Assembly: GCA_022181065.1 (NCBI GenBank)
Contig: BQMY01000098.1
Span: 1 to 54,600 of the forward strand
Length of the DNA stretch: 54,600 nt
Origin: Melioribacteraceae bacterium
Lineage (GTDB): Bacteria > Bacteroidota > Ignavibacteria > Ignavibacteriales > Melioribacteraceae
Reading direction: 5' to 3'
Shown here: positions 33,811 to 42,830 of the stretch, one piece after another
Numbering within the stretch: position 1 is the first letter of the stretch
Layout: each line of letters starts with the position of its first letter
The notes under the pieces: generated by a model
Told to the model about the DNA's origin: nothing
Seen by the model: only the letters and a program-made list of their open reading frames with translations
Database searches by the model: none
Program-made: the position numbers and the translations under genes

Positions 33811-34695
33811 TTATTTAGTGGCGGTACCCGTCGGGAAAGAAGCATTCAACCCCATATCGTAATTGGTGTGATCCATCGCGTCTGAAGGTATCGAACCGAC
33901 AAGTGGCTTTAGAGTAAATGGCGCTGTGCTGTTATCAGGATAAGGTTCAACCGAAATCACCGCCATACCACCAGAAATATCTGTCGGGAAAGTCAACCCG
34001 GATGGCGCGTTCACAAGATAATCTTCACCCGGGAATGGAGGTCCCGCCATCGTTGAGCTGAAAGGATCAGCATCATCAAAATCAGTAACGCTTAAAAATG
34101 TACCACTTGTTACAGGCATACCATTTATTACAGTCCATCCTTCATACTTCCATCCTGAGGGTAATGTTGGCAAGCTAAGACCTACTGCCGGACTGCCACT
34201 GCTCAGATCAAGGAACCAGATCCCACTCTTCTCATCTGTATCAGCACCATTTGTCGGAGTCGCCAGAATGTATGTACCCATTGAACTGGAGAAATCTGTT
34301 CCAAGCGCCGCAGGATGAGATATTGAAAGTGATGCGGAACTACCCGAAAAGTCACCGGCTAAAATGTGTGTATCACTTGGATCAGGAGATGGATCGGGAT
34401 TTGGTTCAATTGTTAGAATAAACGCGGTAGCGTTTGAAAGATCATCCGAGTCAATCTCGAATGAAGTGCTGCTCATATTCCCGTTCGCGTCAACAGAAAA
34501 TGTACCGGTGGTTTGTGGCGCGCCGTCAACCATTATCCAGCCTTCATAAAGAGCGGAATTCCCCAGGTCTTCCAGACCGCTAATCTGAAGATTTAAATTG
34601 CTTGTAGTCATTTCCGGACTTGCCGGATCATCTTCACATGCCGCCAACAATAATAGTAGTGAACCAAGTAAAGCAAATATTGATAATTTTTTCAT
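33811..34695 (-). CDS. Lipoprotein with two RskA/anti-sigma-like beta repeats
   Basis: A 294-residue predicted lipoprotein: signal MKKLSIFALLGSLLLLLAAC with lipobox Cys20. The mature part is beta-rich and acidic. Two related segments stand out: LYEGWIMVDGAPQTTGTFSVD (~residues 48-70) and KYEGWTVINGMPVTSGTFLSV (~183-204). This YEGWxxxxGxPxTxGTF pattern resembles the C-terminal anti-sigma-K (RskA) fold, usually found in membrane-anchored anti-sigma factors. Here there is no TM anchor or N-terminal sigma-binding segment, so an anti-sigma role is unlikely. A Pro/Asp-rich linker (PNPDPSPDPSDTH) lies between. Function unknown; a surface or periplasmic binding role is plausible. Confidence 0.75.
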   Translation of the reverse strand: MKKLSIFALLGSLLLLLAACEDDPASPEMTTSNLNLQISGLEDLGNSALYEGWIMVDGAPQTTGTFSVDANGNMSSTSFEIDSDDLSNATAFILTIEPNPDPSPDPSDTHILAGDFSGSSASLSISHPAALGTDFSSSMGTYILATPTNGADTDEKSGIWFLDLSSGSPAVGLSLPTLPSGWKYEGWTVINGMPVTSGTFLSVTDFDDADPFSSTMAGPPFPGEDYLVNAPSGLTFPTDISGGMAVISVEPYPDNSTAPFTLKPLVGSIPSDAMDHTNYDMGLNASFPTGTATK

Positions 34696-34814
34696 TTTGT
34701 TTCTCCGTTGTTATTTGAAATTTTATATTCAAAAACTAACGGAGAAATATCACATAACTATCACGAGGGTTTAAACGAATAAAAAAGAAGAATCACAAAT
34801 GTATAACCGGGTAG

Positions 34815-36299
34815 CTAACTTTTCGGCACTATTTTAGTCCCTTCAAACTGTTCATCGACAACATCGCACAACGTTAAATACGCGAGTCGGGTAATTCCCT
34901 CGTGTAAATCACGATTAATTGTTTCAGGAGTATCTGTGTATTTATGCAGATGTGTATAGCTGTTTTGAGTAACAAAATATAGTGTGGGAATACCCAAATC
35001 AAAAAATGGCTGCGCGTCAGCTCCTCCACCGTACCATGTATTATCCACCATTTTTTTCACGAACAGGTTATCATTATTTTTAGCGAATTCAAAAAGTTCG
35101 GGTGCGCTTTTTCCTCCGCCAAGTCGAATCGCGTCACCATGCCCAACACAATCCATATTAAACATCCCAACTACTTTCTCTTTATCAACAGCAAGATTTT
35201 CGGCAAAATATTTCGCGCCATACAACCCTGATTCCTCCGCTGAAAACAAAACAAATATTATAGAACGATCTGTTTTAATGTTATTCTCGCCAAAAGTTTT
35301 TGCCAATTCAATTATTGATGCAGAACCACTCGCGTTATCGTTCGCGCCACCAAAAACAACATCGCCCTGCCTTCCAACATGGTCGAGATGTGCCCCGATT
35401 ATCACATACTCATCTTTCAATTCAGGATGGGAGCCTTCCCAAATACCTGCTACATTATAGGTTGGCTGATTTTTATAGTATTCAGCATCTACTTTGATAT
35501 GAACTTCCGACTTCAGTCTGAGTGAAGCTGGTTCCTTCGTAGAATCAATCAATGTCTGCAACTCTTTAAGTGTTTTGCCTGAACCCGCAAATAAATCATC
35601 TGCTACAGCCAAATCGACATGCAATTGCGGGAATTCCTCATCCTGTTGTCCTTCACCTGCCATTACACTGAGAATAGGCGCCTGAGGATTCTTGTCATTA
35701 GGAAGTGAAACGAACAAGATGCCTTTTGCGCCATGCTCACGGGCAATCCTTGATTTCTCTCTCGGGTAACCGTTACCGGGATTTATTCCTTCTTTTTTCC
35801 AGCGGGGGTTGTATTTGAAAACCATCACTATTTTGTTTTTCACATCCAGATTTTTATAATCATCGTACCCTTCATCCGGTCTGGAAATACCATACCCGGC
35901 AAATACTACTTCCGAAATTACATCTCCACTCCCGGTAAATCCTCGACATATAAAGTCTTTACCAATTTCATACTCTGAAACCACCTCACCATCTTCCATC
36001 AGCTTAAGTTCAGGAGTACCTTTTATGTGGTTATATTCCAGTTTAAATTCCTGCAGATAGCTGTCACCTGAATATGGTTTGAGTCCGACTTCCGCGAATA
36101 TACCAGCAGCATAATTCGCGGCTTTATTATACTCTGCGCTTCCCGCCAGCCTGCCTCCCAGTTCATCAGAAGCCAGATATTCAACAGTTTTATATAAATT
36201 TTCCCCACTGATTTTTTCAGCGAATTCCTTATTCTCTATCGCGAAAAAATGGAAAACCACAAATGAGAGCGCGAACAAAACAATAAAAATGTATTTCAT
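34815..36299 (-). CDS. M28 family zinc aminopeptidase with PA domain
   Basis: A 494-residue exported or membrane-anchored aminopeptidase. The ATG at 36299 follows the usual MKYIFIVLFALSFVVFHFFA signal anchor; the TTG before it is not needed. A PA domain (~125-240) sits inside the peptidase N-terminal part. The M28 catalytic motifs are intact: IIGAHLDHVGRQG (His, Asp), GANDNASGSASIIELAK (bridging Asp), FSAEESGLYGAKYF (catalytic and ligand Glu), and NMDCVGHGD. It cleaves N-terminal residues from peptides outside the cytoplasm. The adjacent GNAT-nitrilase gene ends only 11 bp upstream, so the two can share a transcript. Confidence 0.92.
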   Translation of the reverse strand: MKYIFIVLFALSFVVFHFFAIENKEFAEKISGENLYKTVEYLASDELGGRLAGSAEYNKAANYAAGIFAEVGLKPYSGDSYLQEFKLEYNHIKGTPELKLMEDGEVVSEYEIGKDFICRGFTGSGDVISEVVFAGYGISRPDEGYDDYKNLDVKNKIVMVFKYNPRWKKEGINPGNGYPREKSRIAREHGAKGILFVSLPNDKNPQAPILSVMAGEGQQDEEFPQLHVDLAVADDLFAGSGKTLKELQTLIDSTKEPASLRLKSEVHIKVDAEYYKNQPTYNVAGIWEGSHPELKDEYVIIGAHLDHVGRQGDVVFGGANDNASGSASIIELAKTFGENNIKTDRSIIFVLFSAEESGLYGAKYFAENLAVDKEKVVGMFNMDCVGHGDAIRLGGGKSAPELFEFAKNNDNLFVKKMVDNTWYGGGADAQPFFDLGIPTLYFVTQNSYTHLHKYTDTPETINRDLHEGITRLAYLTLCDVVDEQFEGTKIVPKS

Positions 36300-36309
36300 C
36301 AATTTTTAC

Positions 36310-37815
36310 CTAATCTTTTTTCCAGGAAATATTATATAAATCCAACCTTCTGTCAATCCAGTTGGAGGAATCACCAAATCTGCGGTTTCTTCTTAACAAC
36401 TCAAGATTTATTTCGTCGAGGACCACATCTTCATTACTCTTCTCACTCTCGGAACTTATGCCATTCTGCGAAAAGACAAAATCGTGCGGAGTCATAACCA
36501 TACTTCTTCCTGCGAGAAAATCTGTATTGAGAGCGTTTATTTTCCCGGTTGAGCCGCTCAAAACAGCAAAAATCTGATTTTCAATGCACCTTGCGAGTGT
36601 TGTTTGTTTCACTTTATAAAACTCTTTTTCATCATTCGCGAAGAGAGGGACAAACAAAATTCGGGCTCCCTCATTACTAATTTTTCTTACAGGTTCCGGG
36701 AACTGCGCATCATAACCTGAAACAATCCCGACATCACAGATATCGGTCGGAAATACTTCCACCTTGTTACCGGGGCTAAGGCCCAGATCAGTTTTTTCAA
36801 ATTTAAGGAGGTGAATCTTATTCTGCTTATGAATATCACCATTCCTGTTGAAAAGGAAAAATGTATTATAGAATTTTTCTTCCTCAAGGGTAATTGTGCT
36901 TCCCGCGACAATGTTAATATTGTGTTTATGCGCCATCTGTTTGAATAAAGCGCTAAATTCTTCAGTATATTTCGAAATGAAAAGAGGAATATCTTTAGAC
37001 TCAATCTGATCCGGTAATAGCGTAAGTGTTGAATATTCCGGGAAAACAATGAAATCTCTCTTGTATGATGATGCCAGTTCGACAAAATATTTCACACGGG
37101 AAGCATATTCCTTGAAATTTTCCGCGGATTTGAAGTTCATTTGCACAGAACAAATGCCTGCCGAGTTTTTCTTTTGAGCGTAGAACAATTTCTCTTTGAA
37201 ATCATAATTATTCCACTGGAGTATCAGATCACTGAAAGATTCTTTCTCACCTCTGTGTTCAACAATTCGCGAGAATGTAAATCCGGCATCATTTAATCGG
37301 GTAAATAAAGGATGTTCTTTTTCTCCGGTTTCAACGTCCCTTATCAAATCATTAAGATTATCCTCGAGGAATAGCTCGGGATAATAATAGGATTGCAGAC
37401 TTAATAAAACTTTTCTGAGATTATTTTTCCTTGCGTACTTCTTATAATATTCAAGAAGGTTAACAAACGCGGAATAATTAATGTTTTTCTCATCCCGCAC
37501 CAGATTGAAAATAAAAAGTGTGTCGCCGTCCGGATTATGATCAGAAATATACCCTGATTCCGGTCCGCGCAAAAATCGAAAGCTGTTTTTATAGTAATCG
37601 GAAGAGATTCGTATTGAGGAGGCAAACAAATAAACACGGTTATTTTCACCAACAGAAATCTGACCTTCGTTGAAAAATATGACACGGTTTTCAAAGGCTG
37701 TGCGTTTGTAGAATCCCGCAATATTTGTAAGCTCTTTTGCGCTCTGACTCACAAACGCAAAATCTTCAATTGTCGATTCTTTTAGTAAAATACCCGTTTT
37801 ATCGCTCATTAACAT
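36310..37815 (-). CDS. GNAT-nitrilase fusion protein lacking the catalytic cysteine
   Basis: A 501-residue protein built like the bacterial GNAT/carbon-nitrogen hydrolase fusions (for example YhcX of Bacillus). Residues ~1-205 are a diverged GNAT-like region. Residues ~215-500 are the nitrilase domain with strong collinear similarity: DFIVFPEYST (Glu260), KQNKIHLLKF (Lys333), and ARILFVPLFA, then RDRRTDLYRI-like RRLDLYNI at the end. The catalytic Cys motif, normally ICYDxEFPE, reads VSGYDAQFPE, placing Gly at residue 367. It therefore cannot use the usual Glu-Lys-Cys mechanism. Its ATG overlaps the PH-domain gene stop in TAATG, so the genes are coupled. A second ATG lies two codons in. Confidence 0.85.
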   Translation of the reverse strand: MLMSDKTGILLKESTIEDFAFVSQSAKELTNIAGFYKRTAFENRVIFFNEGQISVGENNRVYLFASSIRISSDYYKNSFRFLRGPESGYISDHNPDGDTLFIFNLVRDEKNINYSAFVNLLEYYKKYARKNNLRKVLLSLQSYYYPELFLEDNLNDLIRDVETGEKEHPLFTRLNDAGFTFSRIVEHRGEKESFSDLILQWNNYDFKEKLFYAQKKNSAGICSVQMNFKSAENFKEYASRVKYFVELASSYKRDFIVFPEYSTLTLLPDQIESKDIPLFISKYTEEFSALFKQMAHKHNINIVAGSTITLEEEKFYNTFFLFNRNGDIHKQNKIHLLKFEKTDLGLSPGNKVEVFPTDICDVGIVSGYDAQFPEPVRKISNEGARILFVPLFANDEKEFYKVKQTTLARCIENQIFAVLSGSTGKINALNTDFLAGRSMVMTPHDFVFSQNGISSESEKSNEDVVLDEINLELLRRNRRFGDSSNWIDRRLDLYNISWKKD

Positions 37816-38240
37816 TAACCGATTTTAGTATAAGTTTCGGGATCAAAACCAATTTCACGAATAAACATTTCCTTTTCCTTAGGGGATACCATTATTCCGG
37901 CTTTTGATTGTTTATATAGAATTTTCAACCTGTCGATTGATAATGCCGGACTTGATAAAACATCCTTCGTTGGTTTAACCGCCTCTATATCCGTAATTTT
38001 TATAATTTTTGTTATTGGTCCGCTTCTCAATATCAGGTTTTCACCATCAACGATATAGTACGTCTGATACAACACACTTAAACAGAGATAGACGGTTCCA
38101 GCATTAAGCGGCTGGAGAAAAAGATTCAGAAAAAATCCGCCATCGTATGCCACTTTTACGGCTGTCGCTAACATTATTACAGCCGATAACCAGATAACAA
38201 AAACAAGCCATTTATCTTTTTTCGACTCAAATCTTTTCAT
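37815..38240 (-). CDS. Membrane protein with bacterial PH domain (bPH_4/DUF1200-like)
   Basis: A 141-residue protein. Two hydrophobic helices (WLVFVIWLSAVIMLATAVKVAY and LNAGTVYLCLSVLYQTYY) are followed by a short PH-like beta domain: YIVDGENLILRSGPITKIIKITDIEAVK, SSPALSIDRLKILYK and VSPKEKEMFIREIG. The sequence matches the bPH_4 (DUF1200) family as I remember it. Function unknown; such domains sit on the cytoplasmic face of the membrane. It is the first gene of a leftward unit with the GNAT-nitrilase gene (TAATG overlap). Confidence 0.75.
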   Translation of the reverse strand: MKRFESKKDKWLVFVIWLSAVIMLATAVKVAYDGGFFLNLFLQPLNAGTVYLCLSVLYQTYYIVDGENLILRSGPITKIIKITDIEAVKPTKDVLSSPALSIDRLKILYKQSKAGIMVSPKEKEMFIREIGFDPETYTKIG

Positions 38241-38515
38241 AATAAAAACGCTGCTATTACCATTAAATAAACAAATTATAAAATAGTAATAATCAAAATC
38301 AAAAAAAGAGATTTTCCGGATATTATAGGGTCACATTGGAGTAAATTTCTAAATCCCGGAATTGAGTCGGTGAGATTTAACCGAATTATTACTTGTTTGC
38401 TCAAGCCCAATTTGAAAGTGAAACGTTTTCTGATAGATTTCCGCTCGTGGGCCGAAATGACTATTTAAAAATTTAGCGCCCTAATCACTACTTTTACTTG
38501 CTATAGACTACAAAA

Positions 38516-39664
38516 CTAAAAATAATAATCAAATTGCAGGTACCACGAGCTGCCATACAAAATATACTCTGTATCCATCGAACCAAACGATATCTGCGCG
38601 CCGGCTCGTGCTGTAAGATTGACAATCAGATCATAATTGCCCGATAATCCGACAAAACCGCTGCCGTCATTAATATTTTTCATCCACGACAACCCAAAGT
38701 TTATCAACGGGTTATACTGGTACGTTGAGGACAAATGTATATAATCCGTATTAAGATTAAGCAATCCGCCACTCGCCAGTTTTGCTATGTCGTAATCAGC
38801 AATATTGTTTGTACCCTCGCCATTATAGTGGTACTCAATGAGCGTGTAAAGCTCCGCCGTAAACTGGTTGTCAATTCCCGCGATGAAACTGATATACTCT
38901 TCATTATAATCCGATTTACCGGCGATTATCCCTTCAAAGCGCACACCCGCACCCACGAGATTTCCCGTCACATCAAGCCCGGCGACCGGTTGACGATCAA
39001 AGTAGCCGCCGATAACAGCAAAATCATATTCGCCATAATTGGTCCTGAATCTTGCGCCATAATTACTTTTTGCGATCAACTCATTCGGATTGAACACCAC
39101 ATTTAAATCTGTGAAACTACCAATGTAATAATTAACCGAAACTGCGTCGGCGCCATCCTTTTCGATTTTGAAAAAGTTTACGGGATTAATCGGGTTGAAC
39201 AAATCTGTGGGATTCCATATTCTGCCCGAACCCCACTGAATACGCTGCCGACCTACAACAATGTTACCGAAATCAAATCGCTGCTTGATGTATAGCCTAT
39301 CAATAAAGTGATTAACTCGATACTTGTTTTCCTGAACCGGACTCGCGGAAAGATTTACTATCTGTCGCTCTGTTTTACCGGAAGATGTCAGATCAAAACT
39401 CCCCATATTGCTGAAATATAATCCGGCGATTTCATACTCTGCGTTGATACGTGTATCATCCGACAGATAGAGCACAGGGCGTAACCGTAACCTGTTAAGA
39501 TTCATGAAAATGTCGTCTTTAATGCCATATGTCAAAGCAAGATTTTCATCCATCTTCTGATAAATCGGCATCTCGGTAACATACCCCGAAAACTCAAACT
39601 CAACTTGTGCGGAAGTTACTCCACAGAAAATACTAACCATCAGCAATAAATTTCGATAATTCAT
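38516..39664 (-). CDS. Outer membrane beta-barrel protein (DUF1302/alginate-export-like)
   Basis: A 382-residue predicted outer membrane barrel: a signal peptide (1-19, ending TSAQ), alternating aromatic strands throughout, and a terminal QFDYYF strand with C-terminal Phe as recognised by BamA. The segment IVVGRQRIQWGSGRIWNPTDLFNPINP (~125-151) is the kind of conserved turn seen in DUF1302-type porins. It lies 1 bp after the ABC ATPase gene and is last in the LolA-like/ABC operon, so it probably supplies the outer membrane station of that transport route. Related barrels occur with MMPL pumps and LolA-fold DUF1329 proteins. Confidence 0.75.
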   Translation of the reverse strand: MNYRNLLLMVSIFCGVTSAQVEFEFSGYVTEMPIYQKMDENLALTYGIKDDIFMNLNRLRLRPVLYLSDDTRINAEYEIAGLYFSNMGSFDLTSSGKTERQIVNLSASPVQENKYRVNHFIDRLYIKQRFDFGNIVVGRQRIQWGSGRIWNPTDLFNPINPVNFFKIEKDGADAVSVNYYIGSFTDLNVVFNPNELIAKSNYGARFRTNYGEYDFAVIGGYFDRQPVAGLDVTGNLVGAGVRFEGIIAGKSDYNEEYISFIAGIDNQFTAELYTLIEYHYNGEGTNNIADYDIAKLASGGLLNLNTDYIHLSSTYQYNPLINFGLSWMKNINDGSGFVGLSGNYDLIVNLTARAGAQISFGSMDTEYILYGSSWYLQFDYYF

Positions 39665-39665
39665 A

Positions 39666-40343
39666 TCAGCTATCTTTTTCTATTAGTCCGTCACGTAAAT
39701 ACAACAGTCTTTTTGCGCGGGAAATCACCTGCTGATCATGAGATGAAAAGATAAATGTGATATTTTTTTCAGCGTTCATTTTTTCCATCAAATCTAGCAG
39801 ATTGCCTCCGGTTTTTGTATCAAGATTAGCCGTCGGCTCATCCGCCATCACTATCTCGGGATTATTTACAATAGCTCTCGCAACGGCAACACGCTGCTGC
39901 TGACCGCCACTCATTTCATTTGGTCGTTTTTTCGCCAACTCGGCTATTTCCAGTTCTTCCATGAGTGCCATCGCTTTTTCATGGCGTTCCTTTTCCGATT
40001 TCCCCAACAACATCATCGAAAACTCAATATTCTCCAATGCCGTTAGCACCGGAATAAGGTTATACGCCTGAAAAATAAATCCCAGCTTCTTGAGTCTGAA
40101 ATCTGATAATTCTGCTTTTTTCTTGTCAGCGAGATTCTGATCTTCAAACCATACATTCCCTTTTGTTGGTTTGTCAAGCGCGCCTAAAACATTAAGCAAA
40201 GTTGTTTTTCCCGAACCTGAAGGACCCGCGATTACGGTGTATTCACCTTTCTTTATTTCGAGGTCAATACCTCTTAAAGCATGCACCGGAACCCCGTTAT
40301 CCTGGTATATTTTTTCTAATTTTTCTGTTCTGATAATTGACAT
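39666..40343 (-). CDS. ABC transporter ATP-binding protein (MacB/LolD type)
   Basis: A 225-residue nucleotide-binding subunit. Walker A GPSGSGKTTLLN (~40-51), Q-loop FIFQAYNLIPVLTALEN, signature MSGGQQQRVAVARAI, Walker B EIVMADEPTANLDTKTG and a H-loop His in IFSSHDQQV are intact. The PVLTALENIEF segment and MSGGQQQR are characteristic of the LolD/MacB/FtsE branch, whose permeases act by mechanotransmission rather than by substrate passage through the membrane. It pairs with the two FtsX-type permeases directly upstream. Confidence 0.95.
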   Translation of the reverse strand: MSIIRTEKLEKIYQDNGVPVHALRGIDLEIKKGEYTVIAGPSGSGKTTLLNVLGALDKPTKGNVWFEDQNLADKKKAELSDFRLKKLGFIFQAYNLIPVLTALENIEFSMMLLGKSEKERHEKAMALMEELEIAELAKKRPNEMSGGQQQRVAVARAIVNNPEIVMADEPTANLDTKTGGNLLDLMEKMNAEKNITFIFSSHDQQVISRAKRLLYLRDGLIEKDS

Positions 40344-40364
40344 AATTTTATTTCCAATTTGATA

Positions 40365-41579
40365 TTATACATGTCTGATTGCGTATACAGGCTGCAATTT
40401 TACAGCTTTGTACGCCGGATAAATTGCGCCGAGAACCGCTATTATCGGTATCATGATCGCCACGCTGATTGTATTTTCAAAAGATACTGCCGGATAAATT
40501 TTCGCGCCCACCCCGAATGATTTCAAACTTTCGGCAAATACACTAAAATCAAAGCCGTAATGGACAAACGGAAGCGTAAACAGATATCCCGCTGCTATTC
40601 CCGCAATAGTACCAATGATACCTAAAATCAGCGCCTCGGTAACTACCATCCTGAATAGTCTGCCCGATTTTAATCCGATAGCCATCAGCACACCAAATTC
40701 TCTGATACGTTCAAACACAGACATCAGCATTGTGTTGATAATTCCGAAAATGAGCGCAAGTCCGATAATCATATTGAGTATCATCATCGATTCTTTAGTA
40801 AGCTGAATCTGCATTATCATCATTGGGAGCAGTACTTTATAGTTTAATACTTCGTATCTGTCGTCAAGCCCACTCTCTATGCTTGAATCGAGTAGCTCAA
40901 TTTGTTCATGATTTTTGGCAATAACCGCGAACTCGTATATCTCATCACCTACTTCGAGGAGTTTTTGAGCATCAGGCAAACCTATATATATATTCGATTT
41001 ATCAAATGTTGAGCTATAGGTTTCAAATATTCCGGTAACCTTGAATAATTGCTGTCCCGGACTCCCGTCCAGAGTACTCGCCATTACAACAATTTTGCTA
41101 CCCAATTTAACATTCAGCTTTTCAGCCATTTTTTTGCTGATGATTATTTCATCCTTCTTGTCGGTCAGGTAACTTCCCTCAACCATCATATCAGCAATGT
41201 TTGAAACTCTCTTTTCGTCGGAAGCAATCACTCCGGTTATATAGACACCCGATGAATTATACGCGCTGCTCACAAGTCCGAACGCTTTCACACGCTTGGA
41301 ATAAGCCTCTATTCCCGCTGTATTTTGCAGCTTGTATTCAACCTTATCTGATTCAGGAATAAAACTTTGTATCACCTTGTTATCGTTGTAACCACTTTTA
41401 TGAATCTGCAAATGCGAAACGCTCGAACTGATCTGGTTGTAGAGCATCTGGTTGAGCATGCCATTGTTAAGACCGTCAATTACCAGAATCGCGGCAACTC
41501 CCACTACAACAGAACTAAGCACAACGAGCGAACGCCTTTTATTTCTCCAGATATTTCGCCATGCGATATTTAATAACAT
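40365..41579 (-). CDS. ABC transporter permease, FtsX/MacB/LolC type (2)
   Basis: A 404-residue permease with the expected topology: TM1 at the N-terminus after LLNIAWRNIWRNKRRSLVVLSSVVVG, a ~220-residue periplasmic (MacB_PCD-like) domain, then three TM segments from ~265 to the C-terminus (MMILNMIIGLALIFGIINTMLMSV, ALILGIIGTIAGIAAGYLF, ISVAIMIPIIAVLGAIYPAYKA). The motif ERIREFGVLMAIG following TM2 is the FtsX coupling helix. It is a paralogue of the neighbouring permease, so a heterodimer like LolC/LolE is likely. Confidence 0.93.
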   Translation of the reverse strand: MLLNIAWRNIWRNKRRSLVVLSSVVVGVAAILVIDGLNNGMLNQMLYNQISSSVSHLQIHKSGYNDNKVIQSFIPESDKVEYKLQNTAGIEAYSKRVKAFGLVSSAYNSSGVYITGVIASDEKRVSNIADMMVEGSYLTDKKDEIIISKKMAEKLNVKLGSKIVVMASTLDGSPGQQLFKVTGIFETYSSTFDKSNIYIGLPDAQKLLEVGDEIYEFAVIAKNHEQIELLDSSIESGLDDRYEVLNYKVLLPMMIMQIQLTKESMMILNMIIGLALIFGIINTMLMSVFERIREFGVLMAIGLKSGRLFRMVVTEALILGIIGTIAGIAAGYLFTLPFVHYGFDFSVFAESLKSFGVGAKIYPAVSFENTISVAIMIPIIAVLGAIYPAYKAVKLQPVYAIRHV

Positions 41580-41593
41580 TTTATCTTCTCTTT

Positions 41594-42829
41594 TTATGTG
41601 TACCTGATACCCTTGAGCGCTTCAAGTTTGTAAACTTTCATCGCTGGATAAACCACGGATATCAATGAAATAATTACGACTGAAATCGAAACATTTACAA
41701 AAATCATGTAATCGAGTGATGACTCAATTATCGGAAGGAACCCGTACTCGGCGTACATATCGGCAAATTCAGCACCAAGATGGATAGGATTATCGACAAT
41801 GTAATTGTTGAGCACCCATCCACCAATATCCCCGATTATTATCCCTATAATTGTAATAAAGATTGTTTCAATAATTACCAGGTAAACCAGTTTTATCTGC
41901 GGCATACCAATCGAAAGGGTAACACCGAACTCGTTAAATCTCTCGGTAACTGACATCAATACGGTATTTAATATTCCGAACGCGACGATAACAATTAAAA
42001 TCGCGAGCATCATAATACCGGAAATATTATCAAACTCAATCGACTGTTTGAAATCGGGCATAACCTCACCCCAATTGAGTACAACCGCCGAGGTATCTGT
42101 TATGGCTTGCGATAATGAAGTCTTAACGTCATCTATCAGCTCCATATTGTCAAGCATAAGAACTACCGCGTGAACCTTTCCATACATATAAAGTAGCTCC
42201 CTCGCTGTATCGAGTCCAATGATGACACCCATACCATCAAGATCAGATGAGCCTGTTTTAATGGTACCGGTCACCTCAAATTTGAAATTCCCCATGGACC
42301 CGTCAAAACCTTGCGAGAGCAGCACAAGTGTATCCCCGATCTCGGCGTTCAGGTTTTTCAAAAGTTTATGCCCGACCACAATTTCGTACGAATCGGATGA
42401 TGAAATAAACCGACCTTCATTGACTCGTTCCACAAGTGTGGTAACTTTCTTTTCACTCTCAGGATCAACCGCGAACACAGCAGTACCCTGCGATGTTTTA
42501 GACTTTTCACCACTTACAAGTCCGTCAGCATAAATCCTTGGTGTAAACCCGGTGATATGCTCTTCGGCTTTTATTGCGGCTATGAGCTTTTCGTCATATT
42601 TTACGGCTTTCCGCAACCGTGGATTTTCCTGATAACCATTTTTCTGTACCTGTAGATATCCGGCGAACATGGACGCGGCGTTTTTGATATTCACATCATA
42701 CGTTCCAAGCTGAATACCACGCATTCCTATCGCCGCGAACGTTGCGAATGCAACAGCCGCAAGCGTAAGCAGGGAGCGTCGTTTGTTCCGCCAGATATTT
42801 CGCCAGGCAAGTTTTAGCAATAATTTCAC
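41594..42829 (-). CDS. ABC transporter permease, FtsX/MacB/LolE type (1)
   Basis: A 411-residue permease from a GTG at 42829, one base after the stop of the LolA-like gene, with AGAGG at a good distance; a TTG at 42847 is less likely. Order as in its paralogue: KLAWRNIWRNKRRSLLTLAAV TM1, periplasmic domain (~45-260), three C-terminal TM segments (MMLAILIVIVAFGILNTVLMSV, VYLVIIETIFITIIGIIIG, YMIFVNVSISVVIISLISVVYPAMKVYK) and the coupling motif ERFNEFGVTLSIG. With the second permease and the ATPase it forms a full transporter that should move a lipid or lipoprotein toward the LolA-like carrier. Confidence 0.92.
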   Translation of the reverse strand: MKLLLKLAWRNIWRNKRRSLLTLAAVAFATFAAIGMRGIQLGTYDVNIKNAASMFAGYLQVQKNGYQENPRLRKAVKYDEKLIAAIKAEEHITGFTPRIYADGLVSGEKSKTSQGTAVFAVDPESEKKVTTLVERVNEGRFISSSDSYEIVVGHKLLKNLNAEIGDTLVLLSQGFDGSMGNFKFEVTGTIKTGSSDLDGMGVIIGLDTARELLYMYGKVHAVVLMLDNMELIDDVKTSLSQAITDTSAVVLNWGEVMPDFKQSIEFDNISGIMMLAILIVIVAFGILNTVLMSVTERFNEFGVTLSIGMPQIKLVYLVIIETIFITIIGIIIGDIGGWVLNNYIVDNPIHLGAEFADMYAEYGFLPIIESSLDYMIFVNVSISVVIISLISVVYPAMKVYKLEALKGIRYT

Positions 42830-42830
42830 T

